A stretch of DNA of 64,000 nucleotides from Cryptomeria japonica (taxonomy: Eukaryota > Streptophyta > Pinopsida > Cupressales > Cupressaceae). Position numbers and translations under genes: made by a program. The DNA lies in assembly GCF_030272615.1 (NCBI RefSeq), contig NC_081405.1, positions 24,009,772 to 24,073,771 of the forward strand, written 5' to 3'. The notes beneath the pieces were generated by a model. It was not told the origin of the DNA. It saw only the letters and a list, made by a program, of their open reading frames with translations, and did not search any database. Within the stretch, counting starts at the first letter, position 1. Each line of letters starts with the position of its first letter. This document shows, one piece after another, positions 1 through 11,940 of this stretch.

Positions 1-296
1 GATCGAATCTTTCTACTTTGTGCAAGTTGGAGACCTTGGATCAAGGCTTCATACTTAGCAACATTGTTGGTGCAACCAAACTAAAGCCTAAAAGAGAAGA
101 AGTATTTCTCCTCCTCAAGAGAAACAAGCATCACCCCAACACCTGCAACATTCTTATTTCTTGAACCATCAATAACAATGTTCCATAACCCCTTTGATTC
201 TCCTTGTGTCTAGATGAGGTTAGGGATAGGAGTATCCTCTTCATGGATACAATAGGTGCCAAGTCCAGTCTCTTCAGTCTCAGCTAATGGATCAAA
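1..296 (-). pseudogene. Gypsy element A: RNase H-like domain, cut by window edge
   Basis: Read in the same frame as the protease, this segment contains GLWNIVIDGSRNKN, then GVGVMLVSLEEEKYFFSFRL, a stop, and FGCTNNVAKYEALIQGLQLA. The IDGS start and the TNN-KYEAL block are hallmarks of the RNase H domain (archaeal-like type) found in plant Tat/Ogre-type Gypsy elements. Stops lie near 210 and 80. The domain begins only about 40 codons after the protease ORF. In intact Gypsy elements a reverse transcriptase of several hundred residues should lie there. The rest of the element is outside the window. Confidence 0.75.
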
Positions 297-1025
297 CTAA
301 AAAGCATTAGCCCATTTGTCCAGCAAGTAATCATGAACCTCTTGTAAAGGAGTGGTAGGCTCGTGGATAGTACACTCCTCCCCCTCTTCATGCAAAGTGT
401 AATTCATGTTTATAGGGCTGGGGGTGTAGGGCTCAATGTGGTTTTGGGCAACGAGATCTGCCCTTATGATGACCTTGGTACCATACCTTGTTCGAAATAG
501 CATGTGGGACCAATCAAAAGACAAGTACCCACCTATCTTGGTAGTGAAGTCTCTAGACAAGCAGATGGCAAAGAAGGTAGGGAAGTTAATGATTGATACG
601 TCTTGCAAGACAGTGCAACCAGGGCATGCATGCAAGGTTAAGTTCAATTTTTTTACCACCCCTACTATCTTAATAGAAGTGCCATCTAATTGGACCACCC
701 CTTTGGTCATAGGTTCATATTTTATGCCAAGAAGATCAACTACCTTCTTAGGCATGACTGAGCTACTAGCTCCTAAATCTATCATGCAGTTGTGAACCAA
801 ATTATCTCCTATGATTAAGGGGAGATAGAAAGGGGGAGGCTTGTTGATCTTGCTTGAATCCTCTTCCTCCTTGGGTTGCACCAAACTAGTGGAGGTTGTT
901 GTTCCACTGACTGCTACCTCATCACCAAACTGATTTACCTCCTTCGGTGCCTCTTTAAGAAAATCCCTTTGAGATGGGATTGAAAGGGCCTCCCACATAG
1001 TACAATTGAAGTTGGCCTTCTTCAT
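297..1025 (-). pseudogene. Gypsy element A: aspartic protease region
   Basis: This is the retropepsin part of the element A polyprotein and would have cleaved gag-pol. The active-site segment reads MIDLGASSSVMP; plant Gypsy proteases usually have DLGAS followed by a hydrophobic stretch and MP. After it come LLGIKYEPM, VVQLDGTSIKIVGVV and a second beta-rich part. The frame is the same as that of the gag pieces upstream. A stop ends this section at 297-299, but the frame stays coding in character beyond it and enters an RNase H-like domain. No reverse transcriptase is seen between the two. Confidence 0.8.
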
Positions 1026-1370
1026 CTGGTCAACTATGTTGAAAGGGACACCAACTTATTTTAGAGGACCCTTTGAGGTTACAAGGTTTTCCTTTTCCCT
1101 TTTGACGACTTGGGCCTCCTCTTACCACTTGTTCCCTTACATGGTACTTTGGCTTGTATCAGGGATGACTACATTAGGTGTTGGAGCTTGGGCTAATGTT
1201 GAAGGTGAGGTAGCCTCCATGGCTCTCTTCTTCAACCTTGCATACTGCAGTATGGACTCACCATTTGTTTGGTTCAAACCATAGAATTCTTCCTCCTACC
1301 AATTGATGAAGGTAGAATCTCCTTGTAAGTAAGTCTGAGTGCCAACACTAGGCTGATTTGGGTCATATTG

Positions 1371-2651
1371 CTAGCCAGAAGTCATCGGCTCATCTTGCAC
1401 TACTAATGTTTGGACAAACCCTCTATTTTGGCATGCACCTTGGTTGTGTGGCTGATTGCATGGTTGACACCAATCTTTCTCTTGGGTGAGGTTATTTTGC
1501 ATTGTAACCATCGCCTTTGATTTTCTTGCGGTTATGGGGTTCACACTATTCAACAACCTGGCATTGCTCCATTGGTTTTACCTTTGAAAGGATGGCATGT
1601 TTTGTTGATAATTCTAACCTTGTGCTTGGCAAGGTTTTCTATACTGGGTTTGTTGTCTTTTTAGTACCACCAATTCATTGCCAAAGTTTTGTAGTAGAGC
1701 CTTGACCTCATGGAGCTCATTGAAGGATGTAGAGGGTGTGGGTGATTGCCTTGCAGGAGCCATGAGGATAGGAGCCAAGGTGGGTTGTTGAGTAGGAGCT
1801 TCTGGGAAGAGGGGCATTGGAGGCCTTGGATCTATCTTCCCAGCTTGAATCAAACAATTTTCTGCTCTTATGGCTATGTTATATGCACCTGGTAGAGAGG
1901 CTCCACCCATTGATTATACCATGATAGCTATATCGATGTTGAGAGCTCTAAGATAATACAAGAAGGTATGATTTGAAGATGGATTCACTAGAGCAGGAAT
2001 TCTATTCCATGTCTTATGGAATCTGAAATTGAAATCTCCCATGAACTCGTGGGGTGCCCTCTTGATCGTAGTCAATTGCTCCACAAGTGATAGGTGATCA
2101 CTTTTGTCTTCAAAATGGTTACACAACCTCTCCCCCAAATCATCCCAATTGTGAATGGAGCTAGACAACAACCCTCTATACCACTGCAAAGCGTTGCCTT
2201 TCAAAGATGTGGCTAAGAGTCTGACAACAACATCATCCTGAGTGATATTATGGATGGAGCAGATGTTTGCAATGTCTTGAATGTGCTCAATGGGTGTAGT
2301 AGTTGTTTCACCAGTGAAGTACGGTATACTCTTCAATGCAGCCACTGGTATGTCATTCCATTGAGTCAAAATAAGGGGACTCCCCCCATTGAAGGTAACA
2401 AAGACTTGATTTCTTCCCATGTGAAACAATGGTCTATTGATATGAGTGGTGGGAGCCCTTGATAGTAATGGTCTTGTGAATGGAGGCATAGAATGAGACC
2501 TGATAGATGGAGTGTTTACAATCGTGACCTCCCTAACTGGAGATAATGAAGGTCTACCTCTCCGCCTTCTAGGACCTGCAGATGGGAGCTCTATGAATTG
2601 GAAACTTCCCCTAGAAGACACCCTTGTATGAATTTTGGGCATGAAATCCAC
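1371..2651 (-). pseudogene. Gypsy element A: gag (broken by stops)
   Basis: This is the gag part of a Ty3/Gypsy polyprotein. Its role would have been to form the particle core and bind RNA. The first ATG is at 2651, after a leader and a primer-binding site. The opening stretch is arginine/proline-rich. The retrotransposon gag domain follows, with the signature NALQWYRGLL, then LSLVEQLTTIKR and FRFHKTWNRI. A stop at 1914-1916 interrupts the frame, which continues as SMGGASLPGAYN. A second stop lies at 1614. Near 1450 a zinc-knuckle-like CX2CX3HX4C (CQPCNQPHNQGAC) is visible; one spacing is a residue shorter than the usual CX2CX4HX4C. All pieces share one frame, so decay is mainly by point mutation. 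Confidence 0.85.
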
Positions 2652-2956
2652 AATCGACCTCGGAAGTTTGGAGGTTCGGAGTTGTGGAGTATGACCACTT
2701 TGGCACCTTAGAACCTCGGGGTTCCAGAGTTGCGGAAGTGCGAGAATTTAGAACCTGGGGGGTTCCAAAGTTGCAAGGTTGAGAGAAATCAGGAGCTCGA
2801 GGCTCCAGGGGTTCTGAATTCAGCGACTAGTAATGGAAATATCGGAGTTTCGGGGTTTAGCAAGTTAGCACAGTCGCCAAGTGCTTGAAGATGACTGCCT
2901 CTAAAGGATGAGATGATAAGAATAGCATTGAATCCTTAGTATGTGAATTGAATGAA
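2652..2956 (-). repeat. Element A leader with GC-rich near-palindromes
   Basis: This is the untranslated leader between primer-binding site and gag ATG. It contains about five imperfect copies of a GC-rich motif, each a CTCGGAAC-like half followed by a GTTCC(G)AG-like half. Examples lie near 2657-2685, 2700-2740, 2745-2785, 2790-2820 and 2840-2865. They stand out against the AT-rich surroundings. The same motif class is found in bulk in element F (59977-61181). Confidence 0.6.
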
Positions 2957-2974
2957 GTTCCACTGGGTGTGCCA
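2957..2974 (-). other. Element A primer-binding site
   Basis: On the minus strand the sequence is TGGCACACCCAGTGGAAC, preceded by a short T-run. This is the position and style of an LTR-retrotransposon primer-binding site (TGG plus the complement of a tRNA 3' end). It sits about 300 bp before the gag ATG. The tRNA was not identified with confidence. Confidence 0.55.
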
Positions 2975-4096
2975 AAAACTATTATCACAAAAGCCCGTAC
3001 CCTTGCTGAGCTAGCAACTCAGCAACCTTGTGAAACATGGAAACAACCCCCAAGTGTGGGACCTTGTGTGGGGGGTTGAGTCTCTAGAGAAGGCCGGTTT
3101 CCTCCTCTACCCAAGTATAGGTGTTGAACCAACTCAACACTCCAAATATTACTCCTAAGCCTATCCTAACAACTTGCAAAAGAAAAGGGAAGAGGGAAAT
3201 GCTTAAAATGAAAGGAGGTGATGCACCAAGATAAGAGATTGTTTCTCTCCCCACCCGAAATGGCACAAGGAATCAAACGAAGTACCCAGGAGATGCACAA
3301 ACTTCAATTACATGAGTGACCCAAACACAAGTATGGGGGTTAGGTTTTGTTGAATGTTAAGAGGGGAGAAAACTTCCCACAAGTCACACCCAGAAACAAG
3401 TTAACACAGCATACATGTGAAAGAAAACCACAAACATACACTTATAATGGAGGTAAGAACACATACACAACATGCATAAGTTGAAGTAAGGCAAGAATGG
3501 TAGTTTCAATTCATTCAAAGGCCAAAGACCAAACTTACAGTTGCATAAATGCAAGATAAATACAAGAGAAGTGGGAGAGCATATAATAGCTCAAGCCAGC
3601 AGGGAGAGAAACCCTTACAATGAGGCTTAACAACCTTTATATAGAAAAATTGTTACAAGGGTGATTATGACCCATGCATGTCAGTCTGGAAATGCAGGGA
3701 AGTGCATGCACTTGACTTGTACATGTAAGCAACCTAGCTATGCCCACAAAGAGCAATCCTGAGAAGGTGGATTGACTAACCTTCCAAAGTCAAACATGAC
3801 ATAAGTCACCAAGCATAGCCCCATACCTCCCTTGATGGAAATCCTACCAAAAACATTTAATGCACCCTTGTGGCTCCACAAAAGAAAGTGCACAAGTCAT
3901 AAAAATTGTCGGAGCATTTAAAGCCTCGAGTGTCAATCACGCCATCTAGAAGTGTTGCTAGTCAGAGGGAAGTTCGAAGACTTCGGAAGCTCAGACTCCC
4001 AAAGTGAGGGAGACAAGGGAAGGGGCAAGGAACTTCAAAACCTCGGTATGACCGGTATGATGAGCTCAACCCTTGTGGGAGGCCATTTTAACCCAC
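2975..4096 (-). mobile_element. Element A 5' LTR (approximate ends)
   Basis: The stretch upstream of the primer-binding site behaves as an LTR in minus orientation. A TATA box lies at 3637-3644, and a pyrimidine-rich transcript-start-like region follows. The minus strand can start with TGTGGGTTAAAATGG at 4096. The exact 3' end is uncertain: no CA lies directly against the primer-binding site, and the partner LTR is outside the window. Upstream of the TATA box (3955-4060) are further GC-rich motif copies such as CCGAGGTTTTGAAGTTCC. Confidence 0.55.
3637..3644 (-). promoter_or_regulatory. TATA box of element A LTR
   Basis: The minus strand reads TATATAAA within TCTATATAAAGG. It lies in the middle of the predicted LTR, which is where the retrotransposon promoter is expected. 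Confidence 0.5.
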
Positions 4097-4711
4097 ATAC
4101 CTTATACTGATGAAATGGAAACTTGTCGTATACCTACACAGTGAACAAACAAGTTAGATAAAATAAGAGGCTCTTGAAGCTTCTGATGAATTCTCACTTT
4201 GATATTTGATTCTCTTGTTGTTAAGTTCTGATTCTTTTCATCTTTAGTCTGATATACATGTGTATGAGTATATTTGCTAGATAATTTGAGATCCCAAGCT
4301 CTAACACATATGTCCTTCACCTCATGTAGGCACTGTAGGAGTGCTAGGAGTATGAAGACACAAAATGTAGCTTGATCACATCAATGGTTCGTCATTGAAA
4401 GGCAATGATAGATCCCTTTTTCTCTCTCTTTTATTTATACATATACCTATCATTCTACTTAGTTTACTTTTCAGTCATACCCATGGCTTGTGTGGGTCCT
4501 TACACATTTATGTAAATGAAAAAGCTTCTTTCATATGCATTTTTAAAAGTACATTACTGAAGACATTGCATTCTAAGAAGAATTCTTCATTTGTATATTC
4601 AAATCTAATAAATGATGAAGTATAAAGAAAAAAAATTGTGTACCTTTCCTTCATTTGGTGTGCAAGGCCTCATTAGGGCACCAAATTTAGTTGTAGCAAA
4701 AAAAAATTGGT
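4097..4711. other. Spacer between element A and LINE 1
   Basis: This is AT-rich sequence with short ORFs that resemble nothing I recognise. No repeat, RNA gene or protein domain is evident. It may be decayed host flank of the Gypsy insertion. Confidence 0.5.
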
Positions 4712-6617
4712 AACATAGTCTTCCTAATGCTGATTGGGTGTTAGGTGGTGATTTTAATATGGTGGAGCATCATGAGGATCTTAGTTGGTTTAGCTACTTT
4801 AAACTTAGCCAAGAAGAAATTAAAAAATAGATTTATTACCAAAACTTTCTTGGTGTCTTTGATCCCACCCATAAAAAAATTTCTAGTCATGCTAATAGTT
4901 GGTTTACTTGGTCTAATTGTAGACCAGGTAGTGATAGGAAATTGAGCATATTGAATTATTTTTTATGTATCTCACAATATCCAGTTGGACAAGTTTTCCT
5001 CTTATTATTATGTGCAAGTGGATTATTCAACTACTTTATCAGATCATTTTCCAATCATTTGTTGCTTCTCTATCTCTCCAAATGTGGATCCTTCCCCCTT
5101 GCTTCCCTTTAAACTTAATATTTCTTGTTTAAAAAATTATAAACGTGTTTCAGCTCTTGTGGGTTTTTGGAACTCAATCCCTAAACCTCTTGAAGGGGAG
5201 TCTTGGATTGCATGGTGGAATGTTGCAATATCTCAATGTGTTGAATTTCTTCATTCCTTTGGAAGAACAATGGCTTGGAGACGTCAACATGGAGATAAAA
5301 CCCACCAAGGGTAGCTTGAACAAGCTAGAAAAAAATTAAACAATGATACACATAATGAAATATTACAAAATCACATTGCTGCTATTGAAGCCCAGTTGTG
5401 TAGAATATATCATTATAAAGGGCAAGGTACTAAAATCAAATGTAGACTTCAAAGGATTAAGGAAGAGAATAAAGGTTCTAAATTTTCATTTAAATATCTC
5501 AATTATAAACACAAAAAAGAGAGGATCAATTCTATAAGGGATGAAAGTGGATACCATACTAATAATGCTGAAATTACTAATTTATTCTATAATTGTTATG
5601 AATATCTATTCAAAGAGGAAAACAATTAGACAAATATTCTGCAAGCCTTGGAAGAAAGTATCCAATATTGCATCCATAACTTGATTGATCCAACCTATAG
5701 AAAATTCTTGGACCATATTCTCTCATTGGAAGAAATTTAGCACACTCTTTTTCTATGAAACCATATAAAACCCCAAGCTCCTGTAGTCTTCCAGCTGAAT
5801 TTTATCAAGTTATGTGAAATCATATTAACGATGATTTCAGAATGGGTCATTGGGTCGTAATATCAATAAAGGCATAATTAGACTTACTCCTAAGGGAAGA
5901 AGGATAATACTATTGTTGGTTGGAGACCAATTACCTTATTAAATGCATCATATAAAATCATTGCAAAGGTCTTAGCTATTAGAATCAGACCCATTGTCCA
6001 AGTGATTGTGAGAGCTGAGCAAATAGGTTTTCTAAAAGGAAGATATATACTTGACAATATTATGTTGGCCTAGGAAAACATGGAATGGGCTCAATAATCA
6101 GACCAAAATATCTTGGTTGTCAAGTTAGGTTTTCACAAGGCATACAATAGAATTCGCTAGAGCTTCAATCTTAAAATGTTGCAATGGTTGGGGTTTGGAC
6201 CTAAAATTCAAAACCATGTTCAAATGTTGTTCAAAGATGCTAATGTGCATCTTATTATGAATAAGACTATCAAATTTCTTTGAGCTACAACATTCTATAA
6301 GGCAAGGATATCCCTTATCCCCCTTTTTATATGTTCTTACAGCTAATGCCTTGGGTTATCTTCTCCAAAAAGCCAATCATATGAAGTTGATCAAAGGAAT
6401 TTTTTTCCTTAGAATAAGGTGGTAATTAACTCCCACTTGGCAATGATAGTATGTTGTTCTTGCATAACTTTGAAGAGGAACTAACAATACTTTAGACATT
6501 CTAAATTTGTATTACACCATTTCTGGTTTACGTTTAGCCCACAATAAAACTAAATATCCGATGACTTGGCCTAGTCCTATTCCACATTGGATATCAAATG
6601 AATGGATGCAAATCATC
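4712..6617 (+). pseudogene. LINE 1: truncated L1-type element (endonuclease and reverse transcriptase)
   Basis: This is a 5'- and 3'-truncated non-LTR retrotransposon. In scattered frames it shows the endonuclease block DWVLGGDFNMVEHHEDL (about 4730-4780), then the catalytic SDHFPI (5035-5060). The linker WNSIPKPLEGESW follows. Reverse transcriptase motifs come next: YRPITLLNASYKIIAKVLA (5930-5990), QIGFLKGRYILDNI (6020-6060), a degenerate VKLGFHKAYNRI (6120-6150) and QWLGFGPKIQ. Many stops and frameshifts are present. It is collinear with LINE 2 at 15399-21600. It ends abruptly at the Copia LTR within the segment equivalent to 19900-19915 of LINE 2. Confidence 0.85.
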
Positions 6618-6621
6618 AAGG

Positions 6622-8151
6622 AAATATAGCATTATAACAGACAATGGGAGATTGTTGACATTTCAATAAGGATATTGAGAAGGTTGTTGATGATTATGGA
6701 TATAACTGATTAAGGATGTTTACTGTCTTGATATTATTATTTTGTCATTGATGTCAAGAAATTGATTTTCTAATTTAGTATGATGTTGCCATATCTTGAG
6801 AAGTATGATTTGAAGAATATAAAGATGTCGGTAAAAGACACAGAAAGAATATGATGAATAAGGTATTCAATGGGGCAACTATTACCGAGTCAGACAATGA
6901 TGAGATCATGATGTTTAGATTGTTTTAACATCATACATATGTTGTAAATTGTAAGGTTAATACTATACTATGTTACCAAGCAAAGAACCTAGTCGGTAAA
7001 CCCTAAGGAACCTAGTCGGTAAACCGTAAGGTTATCGCTATCAGTTAATGAAGACGGAATGTCTACCGAGTGAAGTTTAGTATTTACCAAGTTATAACTG
7101 ACTTGTAACCGAGCTATAATAGAATGCATTAAATGGTTACATTCGTTATTTAATGAAGGAAGTTGATGAGCTGGAACTGATTAAATGATTGGTATGCCAT
7201 AAATATAGTTTGTTAATGAATCTATGGCAAAGGAAAGTTGGCATGAAGATCTACAACACAGATTGAACTGCAATACCCTAGCACAAGTTCCAAGAAATAT
7301 ATGCAAGTTCCTAGGTGGGGTAAAACGTTTTTAGATCAAAAAATGCATTGAACCTGGACAAGATTGAAGATATGATGGCTATGATTGATCATGGGAAATG
7401 TGATCAAGGAGATTAAGCAGTTAGCTAATTGTTTATAAATAGGAAACTGTTGATAAACAACATATGCGGACAAGTGTATGCACAGGGATGCTACATAGTG
7501 ATTACTGAGCATAGAAGCTTGAAGACCTGTTTGAATAACAAAGTATAGAAGCCCAACAGATGGACAAGATTAGTTCTATGTCTAGATTGCATTGAACAAA
7601 TAAGAATCTGCTTTAGCATTTTAGATGTGAAGTTGTAGATAGATTTTATTACTGTTATTTTGTGAAAGTGACAGAAAATCTCTTAACCGAGTGGACTTAA
7701 CAGTCTTATTTGTAAAACCCTCTAGCAAGGTGACATTCTGATTGAGTGTTTGAAATCCTTTAACAAGGTCACTTCTAACAAGGTGAAGATTCTAATAGAT
7801 CTGAGGGAAATCCCTTAACCAGGTCACATCTAGCAATGTGTTTGTAATCTTTAATAGGATTTGCTTTTAACCGAGCATACTCTAGAAGAGTATATTTCTT
7901 AGTGGGTCTGAAATCCCATAGTGGTTTTTCCCTATTTGGGTTTCCACATTAAATTTGGTGTTATGAGGTTTATGATGTTTATATGCTTTTGAGTTTGCAT
8001 GTTTAACAGTTTTGGGTTATATTACTAAAGTATATGTTACCAAGGTTGAATCTGATGTTTTTATGGAAGATTAAGTTTGTATGATTCACCCCGCCCCCTC
8101 TCATCTTGTTGGCTATTGGATCTATACTTACATTTAGTATCAAAAATATCA
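6622..8151 (+). mobile_element. Copia element, left (5') LTR, long form
   Basis: The sequence from 6622 matches the 3' LTR at 14016-15398 nearly base for base over long stretches. A TATA box (TTATAAATAGG) lies near 7433. The end CAAAAATATCA is followed two bases later by the primer-binding site. Two things are odd. The first bases of the family (TGTTGGC) are replaced by LINE-flank sequence. This LTR also has about 130 extra bases around 7670-7800 that are absent from both the right LTR and the third copy at 46135-47527. Confidence 0.9.
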
Positions 8152-8153
8152 AT

Positions 8154-8165
8154 TGGTATCAGAGC
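8154..8165 (+). other. Copia primer-binding site (initiator tRNA-Met type)
   Basis: The sequence TGGTATCAGAGC starts two bases after the LTR end. It is the classic plant Copia primer-binding site, complementary to the 3' end of initiator methionine tRNA. Confidence 0.9.
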
Positions 8166-8215
8166 ATTGGACTCTAGAAGAAAAGTTTAAAGGCACTTGA
8201 GTTAAAGATCCAAAG

Positions 8216-9232
8216 ATGTATAAGAGGGATGCACCGAAGTTGAACAAGTCAAGTTTCTCTACATGGCAGAAAAGGATGAAGTTGCATCTATCAGGAGTTG
8301 GAGAATATGTTGTATACTATCTGGAGAATGATTTTGTTACACCGAGCACCTATCATTACAGACAAAAAGATAATCATTACAGAGGACACCGAGACTTCAA
8401 AAGAAGAGATAGAAGGACATGCTTAATAGTTGATGAGGAATCCAATGATGATAAATCAGATGAAACTGATACAGAGGAAGTAGTTTATGTGGCTATCAAA
8501 GATGGATCAGATGAAGAAAGGTATGAAGAAAAATCCCTAATATCTCACATAAACACTAATGATCCGTGGATCATAGATAGTGGATGCTCACATCATATGA
8601 CATGAGATAAACACAAGTTTGTTATATTAGAAGATTATGATGGAGGCTATGTTAGATTTGGTAATGATGCACCATGTCCGGTGAAAGGTAAAGGATCTAT
8701 AACACTTCTTGACAATGCAAGATGCAATGATGTTTATTGGGTTGAAGGTTTGAAATACAATTTGTTGAGTGTAGCACAGCTAAACAACACAGGTTACCGA
8801 ATAGAATTTTAGAAAGGAATTGTCAAAGTTCATGACAAGAATGGAAAGTTAGCTGCAACTGGGACACAAACAAAAGGTAACACATTTCACCTTGACTCAA
8901 CTTGGAACAAGTGTTTGTATGCAAAGATAAATGATACCTGGTTATGGCATAAAAGGTTTTGTCATGTAAATTTTGATAATCTGATCAAAATAAGCAAGAA
9001 GCACCGAGTAAGAGGTCTACCGAGTCTTGAAAAACCTGAGAATGCTATGTGCCAAGGATGCCAGATGGGTAAGATGACAAGATCAAGCTTTACAAGTAAG
9101 TCTTACACTTCTAAAGGAATTTTAGATCTAGTGCACACTGATCTTTGTGGTCCTACAAAAAGTTCAAAGTTATTATGGTGATAAATATTTCATATTATTT
9201 GTGGATGACTATTCAAGGATGATGTTAGTAAT
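8216..9232 (+). pseudogene. Outer Copia copy: gag start, protease, integrase start (broken)
   Basis: The ATG at 8216 gives the family's gag start (MYKRDAPKLNKSSFSTWQ), as in the copy at 45875-46070. After the codons TPSTY the reading jumps straight to HYRQKDNHYRGHRDF. Most of gag, including the zinc knuckle, is therefore deleted. The protease segment DPWIIDSGCSHHMT follows, with a stop at 8603-8605. The GAG-pre-integrase zinc region (LWHKRFCHVNFDNL, then CQGCQMGK) and the first integrase residues (LDLVHTDLCGP, VDDYSRMM after a frameshift) come next. Coding ends at 9232, where the inverted inner copy begins. Confidence 0.9.
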
Positions 9233-9236
9233 TATG

Positions 9237-11048
9237 GTGAGTAGAAGATAGGGGTAGGACCCCTAACTTACTTTTGAGATATTCAAAAGTGTCCCTTAGT
9301 AGTCGCTTGGTGAAGATATCTGCTATTTGTTCCTTTGTGCTAACATACTCCAACACCACTTTCTTCTCTTGAGCTTCTTCTCTAAGATAATGATATTTGA
9401 TAGAGATGTGCTTTGTCTTAGAGTGCATAACATGATTCTTTGAAATATTAATGGCACTAGTATTGTCACAAAATATAGTTACTAGCTCGGTAACTTTCTC
9501 ATTTATACCTTCCAATAGTTGTTTGATCCATGCAATGTTAGTACAATTCAATGCTACAGCAACGTATTCAGCTTTTGCTATTGACTGTGAAACACATCCT
9601 TGTTTCTTGCTAAGCCAACTCACTAGTATTTCTCCTAAAAAGAAAGCTCCTCCACTTGTGTTTTTTCTATCATCAATGTTGCCTGCCCAATCAGCATCAG
9701 TATAAACTTTTAAATCAAAATCATTTCCTTTCTGATATACTAAGCCATAATCCTCTGTGCCTTTCAAGTATCTAAAAATTCTTTTGATTGCTGTCATGTG
9801 TGTTTCCTTAGGATTTGTAGAGAGTCTTGCAACTATACCTACTGCATGTGCTATGTTTGGTCTATTGTGAACAACATATTGTAGCTTTCCAATCATGGAT
9901 CGGTAAAGTGTCTCATCAATAGATGCAGATTGATCATTCTTTGATAATTTACAGTTGGTAGTCATAGGAGTACTTACTGGTTTTGAATCCTCCATTCCAA
10001 ATTTCTTCAAGATTTCCTTTATGTACTTGGATTGAGTAATGAAAATCTCATTTTTCATTTGCAGTATCTGTAAACCTATAAAATACTTTATCTCACCAAT
10101 TAATGACATCTCAAATTCTTTGCTCATTTCATTTCCAAATTTCTTGCATAAAGAGTCATTGCCACAAAATATAATATCATCAACAAATATGGCTGAGATC
10201 AGTATTCCATTTTCATCATTCTACATGTACATATTGCTATTCTCACTTGTCCTTATAAAACCAATCTTAATCAAATAAGAGTGCAATCTTTCATACCATG
10301 CTCTATGTGCTTGTTTCAAACCATATAAAGCTTTGTTCAATTTACATACCTGATCTTTATTCTTGTCTTCAACAAATCCTTCAGGTTGTTCAATAAAAAC
10401 TTCTTCTTCTAATATTCCATTTAGAAATGCAGATTTGACATCCATTTGATATGCCTTGAATTTTTTGAAAGCAGCATATGCCAACAATGTTCTTACTCCT
10501 TCAAGTCTAGCAACAGGTGCGAAAGTTTCACCATAATCAATTTCTTCTTCTTGAGCATAACCTTTGCAAACTAGTCTTGCATTGTTTAGAATGACCTCTC
10601 CTTTTTCATTTAGCTTGTTTCTGAAAATCCACTTTGTACCAATTACATTTTTGTCCTTCAGTCTTGGGATTAGTGTCCATGTGACATTCTTCTTGATTTG
10701 ATCAATCTCTTCTATCATAGCATTTATCCAATCTTCACTGTTAAATGCCTCTTTCACTATTCTTGGTTCAAATTTAGATATCAGACATGTGTTCTGTCTT
10801 AGTTTGTTCCTTGTCATCACTGGATCATCCTTATCTCCTATAATCTGACTTGGTGCATGATGTCTTCTGACATACTTGGCTAATACAGGCTCGGTAGCCT
10901 CTGTATGATCTTCTTCATCACTCGGTAACTGAATATTCTCTTCATTTTCTTCAACAGTCTTCTCAGTAAGACTTGTCGGTTGAACATAGACAAATTCATC
11001 ATAGTCTTCAAGTTCCTTGGAATTTCCTTCATCAGCATCTACTTCCAA
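9237..11048 (-). pseudogene. Inner inverted Copia copy: reverse transcriptase and RNase H
   Basis: The reverse transcriptase shows WIFRNKLNEKGEVILNNARL, QMDVKSAFLNG and CKLNKALYGLKQA. The catalytic region reads FVDDIIFCGND, where YVDD is usual. A stop near 10219 splits it from the second half. That half has the connection domain (FGMEDSKPVSTPM) and the RNase H domain (VYTDADWAGNIDDRKNTSGG, KAEYVAVALN, FCDNTSAI). The domain order and motifs are typical of plant Copia elements, possibly the SIRE/Maximus side. The segment ends at the last codons of RNase H, exactly at the junction with the outer copy. Confidence 0.92.
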
Positions 11049-11250
11049 AGATTTTAAAATAACTTACATTAGGTTTCTTATCATACCAGATTTCATATGG
11101 TGTCTTCAAAGTACCTTTCTTCAATTGTACTCGGTTTAGGGAGTAAACTATTGTGCTTATTCCTTCTCTCTAAAATGTTTGTGGCACCTTCTTTTCAATT
11201 ATCAGTGTTCTAGCACAATCCACAATAGATCTGTTTCTTCTCTCAGCTAT

Positions 11251-11940
11251 TCAATTCTGCTGTGGAGTTCTAGGTGCAGAGACTTGTCTTTTAATACCAT
11301 GATCATTGCAGAATAAGTTGAATTCATCAAATGTGAACTCTCCTCCTCTATTTGATCTAAGACATTTCAGTTGTCTTCCTGTTTCATTTTCAACTCTTGC
11401 CTTGCACCATTTAAACATTTGAAAAGCTTCTGATTTATCTTTTAAAAACATTACTGACATCATCCTTGAATAGTCATCCACAAATAATATGAAATATTTA
11501 TCACCATAATAACTTTGAACTTTCATAGGACCACAAAGATTAGTGTGCACTAGATCTAAAATTCCCTTAGAAGTGTATGACTTACTTGTAAAGCTTGATC
11601 TTGTCATCTTACCCATCTGGAATCCTCGACACATAGCATTCTTGGGTTTTTCAAGACTTGGTAGACCTCTTACTCGGTGCTTCTTGCTTATTTTGATCAG
11701 ATTATCAGAATTTACATGACAAAACCTTTTATGCCATAACTAGGTATCATCTATCTTTGCATAAAAACACTTGTTAGGAGTTAAGTCGAGGTGAAATGTG
11801 TTACCTTTTGTTTGTGTCTCGGTAGCAGCTAACTTTCCATTCTTGTCATGAACTTTGATAATTCCTTTCTAAAATTCTATTCGGTAACCTGTGTTGTTTA
11901 GCTATGCTACACTCAACAAATTGTATTTCAAACCTTCAAC
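11251..11940 (-). pseudogene. Inner inverted Copia copy: integrase
   Basis: This continues the gag-protease frame through the integrase zinc region (LWHKRFCHVNSDNL) and the core (LDLVHTNLCGPMKVQSYYG, LFVDDYSRMMSVMFLKDK, DHGIKRQVSAPRTPQQN). Stops interrupt it near 11938 and 11740. One zinc ligand of the conserved CxGCQMGK is lost (CRGFQMGK). A frameshift or stops separate it from the reverse transcriptase, which is read in another frame. Confidence 0.9.
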
